33,958 bases of DNA from Herpetosiphonaceae bacterium (GCA_013813565.1 JACCRK010000024.1:1-33958), one strand, 5' to 3'; positions 7,771 through 16,003 are shown, counted from the stretch's first letter. The notes: generated from the sequence alone by a model not told the origin. Numbers and translations: made by a program.

Positions 7771-9300
7771 ATGAAAAAGTTACTGCTAATCGTTGTCATC
7801 CTGCTCGGGCTGAGCGGCTGTGGACGGGCGCTGGCTGGCACCCAGGCCGCGCCCAGCAGCGGAATACGAGTCTGGCTGGACCAGCCACTTGATGGATCCA
7901 GCCAGCCGGTTGGGCCGACGCTGCTCAAGGCCCACGCCCGCAGCGAGATTGGCGGCGGCATCAACCGCATTATGTTTGTGGTCAACGGCACCGAGATTGG
8001 GAGCGTCGCCACCGATGCCACCGCCCCGCTTGTGGCCGCCGAGCTGAACTGGAGTCCCACCGTCCTTGGTGAGTATATCGTGCAGGCCCAGGCCTTTAGT
8101 GGCGACCGCTCGACGATCTCGGCGGCGGCGCGGGTGTGTGTCGGCGCGCAGATCACGGCAGCGCTGAGCGATGGCACCTGCGGCCTGCCCCAGCCAACCG
8201 CTGCCAGCGTGGCCCTGGCGACCGTCCGGCCAGCGCCGACCGCGATCAGCACCGCCACGCCATCGCCCAGCCCGAGCGCCACCACGAGCGCAAGCCCCAC
8301 CACGCCGCCGGCAACCGCCACGGCAGCCCCACAGCTGCCCAGCGCCACGCCGCGACCGCTGGCGCCAACCGTGGTACCAACCCTGGCCCCGACCGTCGTG
8401 GTGCCCAGCGCCACCCCGACCCAGCGCAGCGCTCCGACATTCACCGCCACCCCGACGGCGACTCAGCCCAGCCTGACGCCCGTGCCGCCCAGCACCACCC
8501 CAACCCTTGTCCGCGACACGGCGCCGCCAGTGCTGGTTGGCAGCATCGATACCACCCCGCTGGTCACCTACTACGGCCCGTGCCAGCAGGATGAGCCAGG
8601 GATTCTCTCAGTCTCGCTGGTGGCCAGTGATGCCTCGGGGATTGGCGCAGCGACCTTGAGCTACACCTTTTTGTCATCGCGTGGCGGTGCGCTCGGCGGC
8701 GCAGCGGTGACGATGGCTCAGGCGCCGGTTGAAGGTGGCACGCTGCTTTCGGCGGCGGTGAATGTGGCTAGAGACGCGCCGCAATATCTTGGCAGCAACA
8801 ATGGGCTGATTACGTATCGGCTGGATGTGAGCGATACCCTTGACAACGCCACCCAGATTCAGGGCGCCAATTTTGAGGTGCGGGCCTGTCAACTGCCGCC
8901 TACCGCCACGCCAACCCTGGTGCCCCGTGATACCACCCCACCCACATTCGGCAGGGTCTACGCCAGCCCCAACGAGGTGTTCTACGGGACGTGTAGCGGC
9001 CAGCCAAGCCGCACCAGCCTGATCGCCGAGGTGAGCGATCCCTCGGGCATCGGCAGCGTCACGGTGCGCTATCGCTTCCGCTCGGAGGTCAGCCGCATTC
9101 CCCCAGGTGCCTGGACGACGCTCACGCTCAGTGGTGGTCAGGATGTCTATAGCGCAGTGGTGAATGTTGGCGGCGAGGCCTACGCGACCCTGCAAGGCAC
9201 CAATGGGTTTTTGGATTACGAGTTTAGCGCCAGCGATAGTGTGGGGAATAGCACGCAGAGCAGTGTTCTAGCCGCCAGTGTGTTCTACTGTATTGGCTAG
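7771..9300 (+). CDS. Lipoprotein with Ig-like module, Thr-Pro linker and two homologous C-terminal modules
   Basis: A 509-residue protein. The start is placed at the ATG at 7771, not at the in-frame ATG at 7723, because it directly begins a lipoprotein signal (MKKLLLIVV..LLGLSGC) and follows CTGGAG. Cys17 is the predicted lipidated residue. Residues about 31-125 are an Ig-like module resembling the one in the upstream gene; 140-248 a Thr/Pro/Ala/Ser linker; 249-373 and 387-507 are two copies of one module. Each copy starts D-T-[AT]-P-P, continues with F/TYYG-x-C, a [AV]SD-x-SGIG-[AS] motif, a YxF strand and V-S/A-x-D near the end, closing with a cysteine, so each probably has one internal disulfide. 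The gene ends 11 bases from a converging gene, with no terminator visible. Function unknown; likely surface display. Confidence 0.85.
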   Translation: MKKLLLIVVILLGLSGCGRALAGTQAAPSSGIRVWLDQPLDGSSQPVGPTLLKAHARSEIGGGINRIMFVVNGTEIGSVATDATAPLVAAELNWSPTVLGEYIVQAQAFSGDRSTISAAARVCVGAQITAALSDGTCGLPQPTAASVALATVRPAPTAISTATPSPSPSATTSASPTTPPATATAAPQLPSATPRPLAPTVVPTLAPTVVVPSATPTQRSAPTFTATPTATQPSLTPVPPSTTPTLVRDTAPPVLVGSIDTTPLVTYYGPCQQDEPGILSVSLVASDASGIGAATLSYTFLSSRGGALGGAAVTMAQAPVEGGTLLSAAVNVARDAPQYLGSNNGLITYRLDVSDTLDNATQIQGANFEVRACQLPPTATPTLVPRDTTPPTFGRVYASPNEVFYGTCSGQPSRTSLIAEVSDPSGIGSVTVRYRFRSEVSRIPPGAWTTLTLSGGQDVYSAVVNVGGEAYATLQGTNGFLDYEFSASDSVGNSTQSSVLAASVFYCIG

Positions 9301-9311
9301 GCCATTTGGGT

Positions 9312-10532
9312 TCAGGGGAGGTCAAGCCGGCGATGCAGCAGGCGGTAGTAATCAACCTGGGCGGCGGCGTTTGGCTCCGCCCCCAGGGTCGCCAGCGCGA
9401 TCTCAAGGCGCGCTGTGGCGGTATCCAGCATCGCGCTAATCGTCCTCGGCGCGGCGCCGGTCTGGCGCAACTGGCTCAGCTCGGCCTCCCACGGCAGAGT
9501 TGCCTGACGGGCAAATAGCCCGATTATGTCGGGAAGGGTATCGCCGGGCCGTGGGTCGGGATGCAAGCTTAGCGCAAACGTGAGCGTCGTCGCCGGTATA
9601 TGTTCCTGAACTGTGGTCAGCAGCGCACTTTCGCTGAGAAAGCCCGCCACCAGTAGCACCACCTCATTGGGATCGACCGCCGCCGGCTCGCGCAACGGCT
9701 TATCAAGCTGGGCGGCAAACAACCGCGCCAGTGGCTCGGCCGCCCGGTTGATCGGCATAACCGTGTCACAGCACCAGATATCCGCTGCCGCCAGATTGAG
9801 CGCCCGGCGCAGCGTGGTTGCAAGCGCCGAATAGCTCCAGACAACCGCCGGCCGATCATCAATCTGCACCCCGTCGTCACCCTCGCTGCCCAGATACATC
9901 ACACCATGCTCGGCGTAGGCCCGGTCTTTGCGACTGGCAAGGGTGGTAAACTCACGCAGCCGCTCGATCACCGCAACACTGGCCTGCAGCTCCTCCAGAT
10001 GATCATCGTTCTCGGTCAGCATCATGGCCCGGCCAAAGCTGGCCTGCGCCGCATCGTACAGGCCTAGCTTGATCTGGCAATTGCCCATCAGATGATGCAG
10101 CTGCCACTCATCGTTGTAGATCGGCCGCAGCTCGATCAGCTGATCGAGCGCTGTCCGATGGTTGCCCTCGGCATATTCAATATAGGCCAGCTCGTACTGA
10201 ATAAATGGGTCGTCAGGAACCAGGCGGAGGCTCAGCTGAAGGGTTGTCCGCGCCTCCTGATAGCGCTTTAGCTCGATCTGCGCGGTCGCTAGACGGGCCA
10301 GCGCCTCATAGTCGGGCGCAATCGCAATTGCCGCCGCCCACTCATCGGCGGCTTTGGCGACTAAACCATTGCGGGTATAGTAGCGGGCAATCGCCAGATG
10401 GGCCGTGCGCAGGCGCGGGTTTTCCAGGAGCGCCTGACGATATTCCTCAACCGCCTCAGCAATGCGCCCGGATTGTTCCAGCACCACGCCGCGCTGATAG
10501 TGCCAATCGGCCTGTTGTGTTTTATCACCCAT
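9312..10532 (-). CDS. TPR-repeat protein with unassigned C-terminal domain
   Basis: The frame extends back to 10613, but the ATG at 10532 is preferred: the longer version would overlap the upstream gene and its extra 27 residues have no TPR character, while the protein from 10532 opens directly with a TPR helix (ADWHYQRGVVLEQSGRIAEAVEEYRQAL). No strong ribosome-binding site precedes either start. The 406-residue product has about five tetratricopeptide repeats over residues 6-178 with the W-LG-Y-A-F-A-P pattern, so it should be a protein-protein scaffold in the cytoplasm. Residues about 210-406 contain no motif I can name; they alternate predicted helices and strands. It lies 52 bases behind the RmlA gene on the same strand and may be co-transcribed with it. 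Confidence 0.75.
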   Translation of the reverse strand: MGDKTQQADWHYQRGVVLEQSGRIAEAVEEYRQALLENPRLRTAHLAIARYYTRNGLVAKAADEWAAAIAIAPDYEALARLATAQIELKRYQEARTTLQLSLRLVPDDPFIQYELAYIEYAEGNHRTALDQLIELRPIYNDEWQLHHLMGNCQIKLGLYDAAQASFGRAMMLTENDDHLEELQASVAVIERLREFTTLASRKDRAYAEHGVMYLGSEGDDGVQIDDRPAVVWSYSALATTLRRALNLAAADIWCCDTVMPINRAAEPLARLFAAQLDKPLREPAAVDPNEVVLLVAGFLSESALLTTVQEHIPATTLTFALSLHPDPRPGDTLPDIIGLFARQATLPWEAELSQLRQTGAAPRTISAMLDTATARLEIALATLGAEPNAAAQVDYYRLLHRRLDLP

Positions 10533-10584
10533 AGTTTGTGTATGAAGAATGCCGGATACAGACCATCGCCTGCACCCGCATTGC

Positions 10585-11652
10585 TCAGAGCAGTCCCACT
10601 TCCGAGTTATCACCGAGCATCAGCCGATACGCCCGCGGCTTCATCGGTGAGGTGTGAATTTTAACATTGCGGCCGATCAAGCTATCCTCCAGGCGATGGG
10701 GGATGCGCACAATTTCGCTATTCTCCAGCACAATCGAGTGTTCGACTTCGCTCTCCTCAACCACACAGTGGTGATAGATCGAGGTGAACGGGCCGATATA
10801 TGAGTTGATAATGCGCGTATCTTCGCCAATAATCGCCGGTCCACGAATAACGCTGTTGATGATCTCAGCGCCTTTTTCGATGGTAACCTTACCAACCAGC
10901 TGCGAGTCGCGGTCGACAAAGCCAGCCACGTAGGGCGTAAGCTCTTCGAGAATCAAACGATTGGCATCAAGCATATCGGCGCGCTTGCCGGTATCAATCC
11001 ACCAGCCCTCGTGGATATAGGGGTAGACGCGGTAGCCATGCTCAACCAGCCACTGAATTGCGTCGGTAATCTCCAGCTCACCCCGCCAGGATGGCTTGAT
11101 CGCCTCAACCGCCTCCCAGATATGCTGGTCGAACATATAGATACCCACCAGCGCCAGGTCGGAGCGCGGCTGCCGCGGCTTTTCGGTCAGACGCTCAATC
11201 GTGCCATCGGGATGCAGCTCGGCCACGCCATACTGCTGCGGGTTGGCGACTTTTTTCAGCACAATCTGGGCATTCCGGTCGGAGCTGGCAAAGTCGCTGA
11301 TCAGATTATTGACGCCGCCCTCAATACAGTTATCGCCAAGAAACAGAGCAAATTTATCGTCGCCAATAAAGTCCCGGCTGATCTTCACCGCGTGGGCCAG
11401 GCCCAGGGGAGCTTCCTGAGGGATATAGGTTATCTTGGCATTCCAGCGCCGTCCGTCGCCAACAGCGTTGCGTATTTCAGCGGCGGTATCGCCGACTACA
11501 ATCCCAATCTCATCAATACCGGCCTCGCGGAGCGCATCAATCGCTCGAAAAAGCACCGGTTTATTCGCCACGGGAACCAATTGCTTGGCGCTTGTGTAGG
11601 TAATTGGGCGTAGGCGTGTGCCTTTACCGCCACTTAATACAAGACCCTTCAT
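10585..11652 (-). CDS. rmlA: Glucose-1-phosphate thymidylyltransferase, long (StrD/RmlA-long) type
   Basis: Makes dTDP-glucose (or another NDP-sugar) from a nucleoside triphosphate and glucose 1-phosphate, the first step towards dTDP-deoxysugars for cell-surface polysaccharides. The start at 11652 is fixed by AAGGAGG about 9 bases upstream and by the signature MKGLVLSGGKGTRLRP; the frame runs further back without sense. The nucleotide loop is G8-G-K-G-T-R-L14, the metal/substrate segment F104-L-G-D-N108, and EKP at 157-159 is the usual sugar-phosphate contact. Residues about 250-345 add a left-handed beta-helix (hexapeptide-like IIGEDTRIINSYIG), the feature separating the long class (about 355 residues) from the short 290-residue RmlA. 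Exact nucleotide and sugar preference cannot be read off. Confidence 0.88.
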   Translation of the reverse strand: MKGLVLSGGKGTRLRPITYTSAKQLVPVANKPVLFRAIDALREAGIDEIGIVVGDTAAEIRNAVGDGRRWNAKITYIPQEAPLGLAHAVKISRDFIGDDKFALFLGDNCIEGGVNNLISDFASSDRNAQIVLKKVANPQQYGVAELHPDGTIERLTEKPRQPRSDLALVGIYMFDQHIWEAVEAIKPSWRGELEITDAIQWLVEHGYRVYPYIHEGWWIDTGKRADMLDANRLILEELTPYVAGFVDRDSQLVGKVTIEKGAEIINSVIRGPAIIGEDTRIINSYIGPFTSIYHHCVVEESEVEHSIVLENSEIVRIPHRLEDSLIGRNVKIHTSPMKPRAYRLMLGDNSEVGLL

Positions 11653-11753
11653 AGAAAAACCGCCTCCTTGCGTCGCAGCGGGCCGGGATCTGCCGCCGAG
11701 TTGTAGATAACGTTGCCCGTATTGTACTCGACAAACGAGCGAGATTAAACAGT

Positions 11754-11780
11754 AAAGGTGCACACAAGCGGTGCACCTTT
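11754..11780 (-). terminator. Terminator of the NlpC/P60 gene
   Basis: Arms AAAGGTGCAC (11754-11763) and GTGCACCTTT (11771-11780) form a perfect 10-bp stem with a 7-base loop, 22 bases after the stop of the minus-strand gene ending at 11802. Read on the minus strand the stem ends in CTTT and is followed by a short T-rich tail. Confidence 0.65.
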
Positions 11781-11801
11781 ATCAGTCCGAGTTCGGGTTA
11801 G

Positions 11802-13466
11802 CTAGCGGTACGGGCGGAGTGCGCCGTAGTAGTGGCTGGACCAGTAGCGGTCGTAGATGCTGACAGCGCCAACACCAGATCGCGGCGTCATTGCATTGAT
11901 CATCGTGCCACTGCCAACATAGATACCCACGTGGGTGATGCCCGGTCCGGCGGTATTGGCAAAGAACAGCAGGTCACCGGGCTGTAGATTATTCATGCTG
12001 CCGATAAACGTGCCATAGGCGCTGCTGTACTGGCCACGGGCGCTATGGGGCAGCGAGACGCCAATCTGGCGATACAGGTACTTGGTCAGGCCGCTGCAGT
12101 CGAAGCCGCTGGGGCTTTCGCCACCCCAGACATAGCGGGAGCCAACAAAGTTCCAGGCCAGCGAGGCCACATCGCCACTGGCGGCGCCACCGCCGCCACC
12201 GCCGCCAGCCGGCTGGGCCGAGCGGGTCGTCGGCGTGGTTGCTTTGGGCTTGGCGACTGGTTTGGGCTTCGGCAGCGCCGGCACATTGTCGGTGTAGGGC
12301 ACCCGGCGTTTGACAAACGACGAGACATCAACCAGATCGGCCGAGATCCAGCCTTTGGTACCACGAGCGGTCTCAACCTTGATCCACGACTCGTGGCGGG
12401 CCAGCAGGCTCAGCTCGGCGCCGTTGCTGAGTTTACCCAGCGATTCGAATTTTGTGCTGGGGCCAGAGCGGAGGTTCACGCCCTCGTCAGTGGCATAGCC
12501 GACCAGGGCCGGGTTGGACGAGGGAATGCTCTCGGCGACAGTAATGCGCTCGGGAACCCCAGGCAGCATCCCAAGGTACTCTGCCGAGACCCAGCCGACA
12601 TTGCCATCGGGTGTCTCAACCTGATACCAGCCCTCGTATTGGGCCACCAGCGACACTTCCAGGCCCGACGATAGTTTCACCAGGCTGATGTAGTCGGTGC
12701 CCGGACCGTCGCGCAGGTTCAAGCTTTCCTGAGAAATGGTGGCCACGCGTGCTGGCGGCGGGGTTGGCAGGGCGGCCGGCTCAGGCAGGGCGGCGATGGT
12801 CTCTTCGTCAAGATCGAGTACATCAATCGCCAGCCAGCCAGTCTGTCCGCCCTCGGTGCGCACTTCGACCCAGTCGGCGTGGCGCGAGAGAACTTCGAGC
12901 TGGCTGCCATTTTGCAGCTTGTCCAGCCGATCAAACTCGGTGCCAGGGCCGTTGCGCAGGTTGGCCAGCTCGGCGCTGACCGTGGTGGTGGGTGTTGCTG
13001 GCTTGACATCGACCGGGCGTGAGGCCGGGATGACCAGCGCATCATCGAAGTCAGGGTCGCTGATCGGGCCATCGCCAGCAGCTGGTGCTTCATCTTGGAA
13101 ATCGCTGGGTTCGTTGCGGTTGGTCATCACCGTCGCGCCCAGAACAGGGCGAGGCTGATTATGCGCGTGGGCCTGCTCAGGAGCTGGATCGGCGGCCACT
13201 GTGACAACTGGCTGAGCGGCGGTGCGACTCACGACCAGGCCAACCGGCAGAATCAGCAGAATCAGCAGGTGCAGGAAATAGCGGTGTGGGGTGCGCCGAA
13301 CTTTTTGCGGCAATCCACCGAGCGATTGTTTCGCCCGTGTATTAATCGCCAGCCAGGTGGCGGCTAGCGATGGTATTTGATTTTCGTTTTCGACAGCACG
13401 TTGCTGGAAGTCTTGAAGATCGTGATCAACGTGGATCAGATCAGACGAGGACTTTTCATGGCGCAT
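11802..13466 (-). CDS. SH3b3-NlpC/P60 cell-wall hydrolase (D,L-endopeptidase type)
   Basis: A 554-residue peptidoglycan hydrolase candidate. Residues 1-62 are a cytoplasmic tail, 63-82 one membrane helix, and the rest outside. Three bacterial SH3 domains at about 163-220, 243-300 and 323-380 each show [ANV]NLR-x-GP-x-T and W-x-x-V-x-T-x-x-G-x-x-GW, and would bind peptidoglycan peptides. A Lys-Pro and Gly-rich linker (395-430) leads to the NlpC/P60 domain at about 432-554, with catalytic Cys457 (F-D-C-S-G-L), His512 (I-T-H-V-G-I-Y) and Asn524 as the third residue. The family cuts the gamma-D-glutamyl-meso-diaminopimelate or similar bond in stem peptides. GGGAGG precedes the ATG by 11 bases. 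The gene stands alone between a terminator and an AT-rich leader. The long cytoplasmic tail is unusual for this family and could serve regulation. Confidence 0.9.
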   Translation of the reverse strand: MRHEKSSSDLIHVDHDLQDFQQRAVENENQIPSLAATWLAINTRAKQSLGGLPQKVRRTPHRYFLHLLILLILPVGLVVSRTAAQPVVTVAADPAPEQAHAHNQPRPVLGATVMTNRNEPSDFQDEAPAAGDGPISDPDFDDALVIPASRPVDVKPATPTTTVSAELANLRNGPGTEFDRLDKLQNGSQLEVLSRHADWVEVRTEGGQTGWLAIDVLDLDEETIAALPEPAALPTPPPARVATISQESLNLRDGPGTDYISLVKLSSGLEVSLVAQYEGWYQVETPDGNVGWVSAEYLGMLPGVPERITVAESIPSSNPALVGYATDEGVNLRSGPSTKFESLGKLSNGAELSLLARHESWIKVETARGTKGWISADLVDVSSFVKRRVPYTDNVPALPKPKPVAKPKATTPTTRSAQPAGGGGGGGAASGDVASLAWNFVGSRYVWGGESPSGFDCSGLTKYLYRQIGVSLPHSARGQYSSAYGTFIGSMNNLQPGDLLFFANTAGPGITHVGIYVGSGTMINAMTPRSGVGAVSIYDRYWSSHYYGALRPYR

Positions 13467-13822
13467 ACGTAACTGGACCTCCCGCCCTCCTCAAGTCAAG
13501 TACCTGAGTCAGACGATAAACTTTTAATGTGCATCGAGAATGCGAGAGTGAAATTAACATATCTGTCAATAAAATGCAACTATCAGGTCGTTGTCAGAAA
13601 AGGGTTCTCATTTTCTCAGATATTCTTCAGTATATAATTTATCCCACTCTAGAGCCATAAATTTTAGTCACCCCTCGCTCACCCCAAGGGTTATTCTTAA
13701 AAAAGATGAGAATATTCTAATCATTATGTGATGTTGATTGTCTTATTAAGTCACAAAATACATTACAGTTGCCTTTTACCAAAGCCCATTCTATACCGCT
13801 TAAGGATTAAAAACCGTGGGTT
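13467..13822. other. AT-rich intergenic spacer between the cell-wall hydrolase and GT4 genes
   Basis: A 356-base gap, strikingly A+T-rich against its surroundings, especially 13520-13815. It should hold the promoter of the minus-strand hydrolase gene; partial hexamers exist (TTGACA on the minus strand at 13569-13564) but no well-spaced -10 is found. A 10-bp palindrome AGAATATTCT lies at 13709-13718, with related ATTCT words at several places. There is no open frame with coding character and no RNA gene I can recognise. Confidence 0.5.
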
Positions 13823-14977
13823 TTAGTGACGCAGACGGGCCGGAACCCGCTCGTAGATCCGTATCATCTGCTGCGCAAAGACGTTCCAGTTGAACTCGCG
13901 GGCCCGGCTCAGACCGCGCGTGCGATACTCGCTGCCAACCTCAGGCTCGGTTAGCATCCGCAGCATCATGACCGCCCAGGCCTCGGTGTCATGGGGCGGC
14001 AGCAGGATGCCGCCCAGCGCCACAATTTCGGGCATACTGCTGATATTGGCCGCCAGCACCACGCCACCACAGGCCATCGCCTCAAGCGGCGGCAGCCCAA
14101 ACCCCTCGTACTGCGAAGGCCAGACAAACGCGGCGGCCCCGGCGTACAGCGCGGCGTTTTCCTCGACGCTCACCCGGCCAAGAAACACTACATCAGCGGC
14201 CAGACCTTCATCAAGAATGGTTGGCTCCAGCGCCGGAAAAAGCGTCGAAGCGGCTTTAGGCCGCTGGCCGCCGATCACCAGCTGCACCGGATGGCCATAG
14301 CGCCGGCGCACTCGCCCAAAGGCGCGCAGCAGCATCGGCAGATTTTTCCGTGTATCAAAACCGCCAATATAGTAAAGGTAGGGCGAGTGCAGATTAAAGC
14401 GCTCCAGCACGGCGGCAATCGCCTCCTCCGACTGCGGCTGATACTCCGGCGCAACCCCCTCGTAGATGGTATGCACGCGCTGGGCGCTAATGCCCAGCAC
14501 ATCGACCACATCATCGCGGGTGTGGTCGGACACCGCGACGATCTCGGCCGAGCGCCGCACTGCGCTGGTGGCCAGCGCCGTATAGGCCCGCATCAGCGCC
14601 GAGCCGCGATAGGCCGGCAGCATCAGTGGGATCAGGTCGTGAACCGTGGTGACCACCGGGACCAGCTGGCGGCGCGGCGGCGCATAGTAGGGCACGTGCA
14701 GCACATCGACCGCCAGCCGGGCGGCAGCCCGGGGCAGCTCCACCTGCTCATACCACAGCTTGGCCAGCTTCGGGTGGATGGTATCGAATGGCGTAGGGAC
14801 TCGATCAACCGCCAGGTTGGCGATCTGCGGAATCGCGGCACCGGTATAGGCCGGAATAAACAATAAAAATTCGTGCTGTGGGGCGACAGTGGGGAGCTGC
14901 TCAACCAGATGACGCACATACTGACCGCTGCCAACGTTCGGTTCAGCCCAAAATGTACCGCTAATACCTATCCGCAC
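13823..14977 (-). CDS. GT4-family glycosyltransferase (GT-B fold)
   Basis: The frame has no ATG at its beginning; I place the start at the GTG at 14977, which has GGAG 8 bases upstream and begins the typical sequence (M)RIGISG. A TTG at 14995 is the only longer choice. The 384-residue enzyme has the two-domain GT-B layout: N-terminal domain to about residue 190 with the glycine-rich acceptor loop NVGSGQYVRHL, and a C-terminal nucleotide-sugar domain with GGFDTRKN at 205-212 and the EGFGLPPLEAMACG motif from 291, whose two glutamates bind the donor. Such enzymes add sugars from NDP-sugars to lipid carriers or glycans. Donor and acceptor are unknown. It is transcribed away from the pyrimidine operon from a closely spaced divergent promoter. 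Confidence 0.88.
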   Translation of the reverse strand: MRIGISGTFWAEPNVGSGQYVRHLVEQLPTVAPQHEFLLFIPAYTGAAIPQIANLAVDRVPTPFDTIHPKLAKLWYEQVELPRAAARLAVDVLHVPYYAPPRRQLVPVVTTVHDLIPLMLPAYRGSALMRAYTALATSAVRRSAEIVAVSDHTRDDVVDVLGISAQRVHTIYEGVAPEYQPQSEEAIAAVLERFNLHSPYLYYIGGFDTRKNLPMLLRAFGRVRRRYGHPVQLVIGGQRPKAASTLFPALEPTILDEGLAADVVFLGRVSVEENAALYAGAAAFVWPSQYEGFGLPPLEAMACGGVVLAANISSMPEIVALGGILLPPHDTEAWAVMMLRMLTEPEVGSEYRTRGLSRAREFNWNVFAQQMIRIYERVPARLRH

Positions 14978-15009
14978 GCACGTTTCTCCATACAATAATT
15001 GCTGGTGCC

Positions 15010-15037
15010 ATTATACCCGAGTGCTACCAGGAGCCAA
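15010..15037 (-). promoter_or_regulatory. Promoter of the GT4 gene
   Basis: Minus-strand -10 TATAAT (15015-15010) perfect, 16-base spacer, -35 TTGGCT (15037-15032) with four of six matches. Its -35 lies only 12 bases from the -35 of the divergent pyrimidine-operon promoter. Confidence 0.6.
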
Positions 15038-15049
15038 AAAGTTATCAAA

Positions 15050-15079
15050 TTGACAACCTGTGTGCGTGGCCGCTATAAT
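15050..15079 (+). promoter_or_regulatory. Consensus promoter of the pyrimidine operon
   Basis: Perfect TTGACA (15050-15055) and perfect TATAAT (15074-15079) with an 18-base spacer. Transcription would begin near 15086, just before the PyrR-type leader. Confidence 0.85.
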
Positions 15080-15089
15080 TCGCCATAGT

Positions 15090-15121
15090 CCTTTAAGTGC
15101 GGTCCGGTGAGGCTGCGAAGG
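15090..15121 (+). promoter_or_regulatory. PyrR-binding RNA hairpin
   Basis: Matches the known PyrR-binding element: lower stem CCTT (15090-15093) with AAGG (15118-15121); upper stem GGTC (15101-15104) with GGCT (15111-15114); and a hexaloop CGGTGA (15105-15110), which fits the conserved CNGNGA. In Bacillus and relatives, PyrR with UMP binds this anti-antiterminator hairpin and so favours the downstream terminator. The pyrR gene is the second gene of the same operon, which closes the loop. Confidence 0.85.
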
Positions 15122-15125
15122 AATC

Positions 15126-15239
15126 ATGTTGATGAACCTTTGTGCAGGTAGCCGCTGCTGGCTTGCCTATCACCACGCCTCAGGCCACTCTATGGGCTTG
15201 GGGTTTTTTGCGTTGAGGATCTATGAGTCTGATCGATAA
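15126..15239 (+). CDS. Possible 37-codon leader ORF in the pyrimidine-operon leader
   Basis: ATG at 15126 (another in-frame ATG at 15132) to TAA at 15237-15239. The ribosome-binding site GAAGGA (15117-15122) is the 3' arm of the PyrR hairpin's lower stem, so PyrR binding should hide it. The frame runs through the whole terminator hairpin and its T run and overlaps the first gene (start 15223) by 17 bases, which would allow translational coupling. The product (MLMNLCAGSRCWLAYHH...) resembles nothing I know and may have no function of its own. It may also be chance, as 37 codons is short. Confidence 0.35.
   Translation: MLMNLCAGSRCWLAYHHASGHSMGLGFFALRIYESDR
15177..15209 (+). terminator. Attenuator terminator of the pyrimidine operon
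   Basis: Stem CCTCAGGCC (15178-15186) with GGGCTTGGGG (15194-15203), nine pairs including two G-U, loop ACTCTAT, followed by six T (15204-15209). The 5' side, GCCTCA (15177-15182), is exactly complementary to TGAGGC (15108-15113) in the PyrR hairpin, so the two structures can be exchanged through an antiterminator pairing. It lies 13 bases before the first start codon. Confidence 0.85.
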
Positions 15240-15939
15240 ATCGGTGGATATTATTATTCCCGTGCTGAATGAAGAAGATCAGCTTGAGACCAGTGTGCTG
15301 GCCTTGCGCGATTTTCTGCTCACGTCGTGCCCGTATCGCTGGCAAATTGTCGTCGCGGATAATGGATCGAAGGACCGGACGCCCGAAATTTGTCAGGATT
15401 TAAAAGCACGCTTTCCTGGCGAAGTTAATTTCGAGCGCCTGGAGCAGCGTGGACGGGGCCGCGCCCTGCGGACCGCCTGGCTCAAGAGCAATGCCGATGT
15501 GCTGTGCTATATGGATGTCGACCTGTCGACGAATCTGCGGGCGCTGCCACCCTTGCTGGCCGCCCTGATGCACAGCGACTACGCTCTTGGCACTGGCTCC
15601 CGTCTGATGCACGGCGCAATTGTGACCCGCCAGTGGAAACGTGAGCTGATCTCGCGCACCTATAACACCATCATTCGCCTGCTTTTCTGGCACCGTTTCC
15701 GCGATGCCCAGTGTGGATTCAAGGCGATCACCCGCAAGGCGGCTCACGAGCTTATCCCGCAGGTCAAGGACAACGAGTGGTTTTTCGACACCGAGCTGCT
15801 GCTCAAGGCCGAGCGCCAGGGCTATCGCATTTTCGAGGTGCCGGTTGAGTGGATCGAGGACCTGGGCACTACGGTGAAGATTTTCAAAACTGCCTGGCAG
15901 GATCTGTCCGGCCTGATGCGGGTGCGCCTGGGGGGCTAG
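15223..15939 (+). CDS. GT2-family glycosyltransferase (dolichyl/polyprenyl-phosphate sugar synthase-like)
   Basis: A 238-residue GT-A enzyme. Residues 8-15 ([11 protein letters not shown]) open the nucleotide-binding fold, V44-A-D-N-G-S follows, and D98-V-D-L-S-T is the metal-binding DxD. GTGSR, then QCGFKA with the WFDTELL segment further on, are typical of polyprenyl-phosphate mannose/glucose synthases. There are no membrane helices, so it is the short, soluble-domain type. GAGG lies 6 bases before the ATG. It is the first gene behind the PyrR attenuator, 64 bases before pyrR, so its expression should fall when UMP is high. That is unusual for a sugar transferase; a link through use of UDP- or GDP-sugars or lipid-linked sugars is only inference. 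Confidence 0.85.
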   Translation: MSLIDKSVDIIIPVLNEEDQLETSVLALRDFLLTSCPYRWQIVVADNGSKDRTPEICQDLKARFPGEVNFERLEQRGRGRALRTAWLKSNADVLCYMDVDLSTNLRALPPLLAALMHSDYALGTGSRLMHGAIVTRQWKRELISRTYNTIIRLLFWHRFRDAQCGFKAITRKAAHELIPQVKDNEWFFDTELLLKAERQGYRIFEVPVEWIEDLGTTVKIFKTAWQDLSGLMRVRLGG

Positions 15940-16003
15940 CTCGCTTTACACCGCTGTTCGCCATGCCGTTCGCCATCTATCGCTGCTCGTGAAAGGACAT
16001 GCT

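Noticed and set aside
13600-13700. Small RNA or promoter in the AT-rich island
   Set aside because: TATA-like words occur but without paired -35 elements or a terminator hairpin; too weak to annotate.
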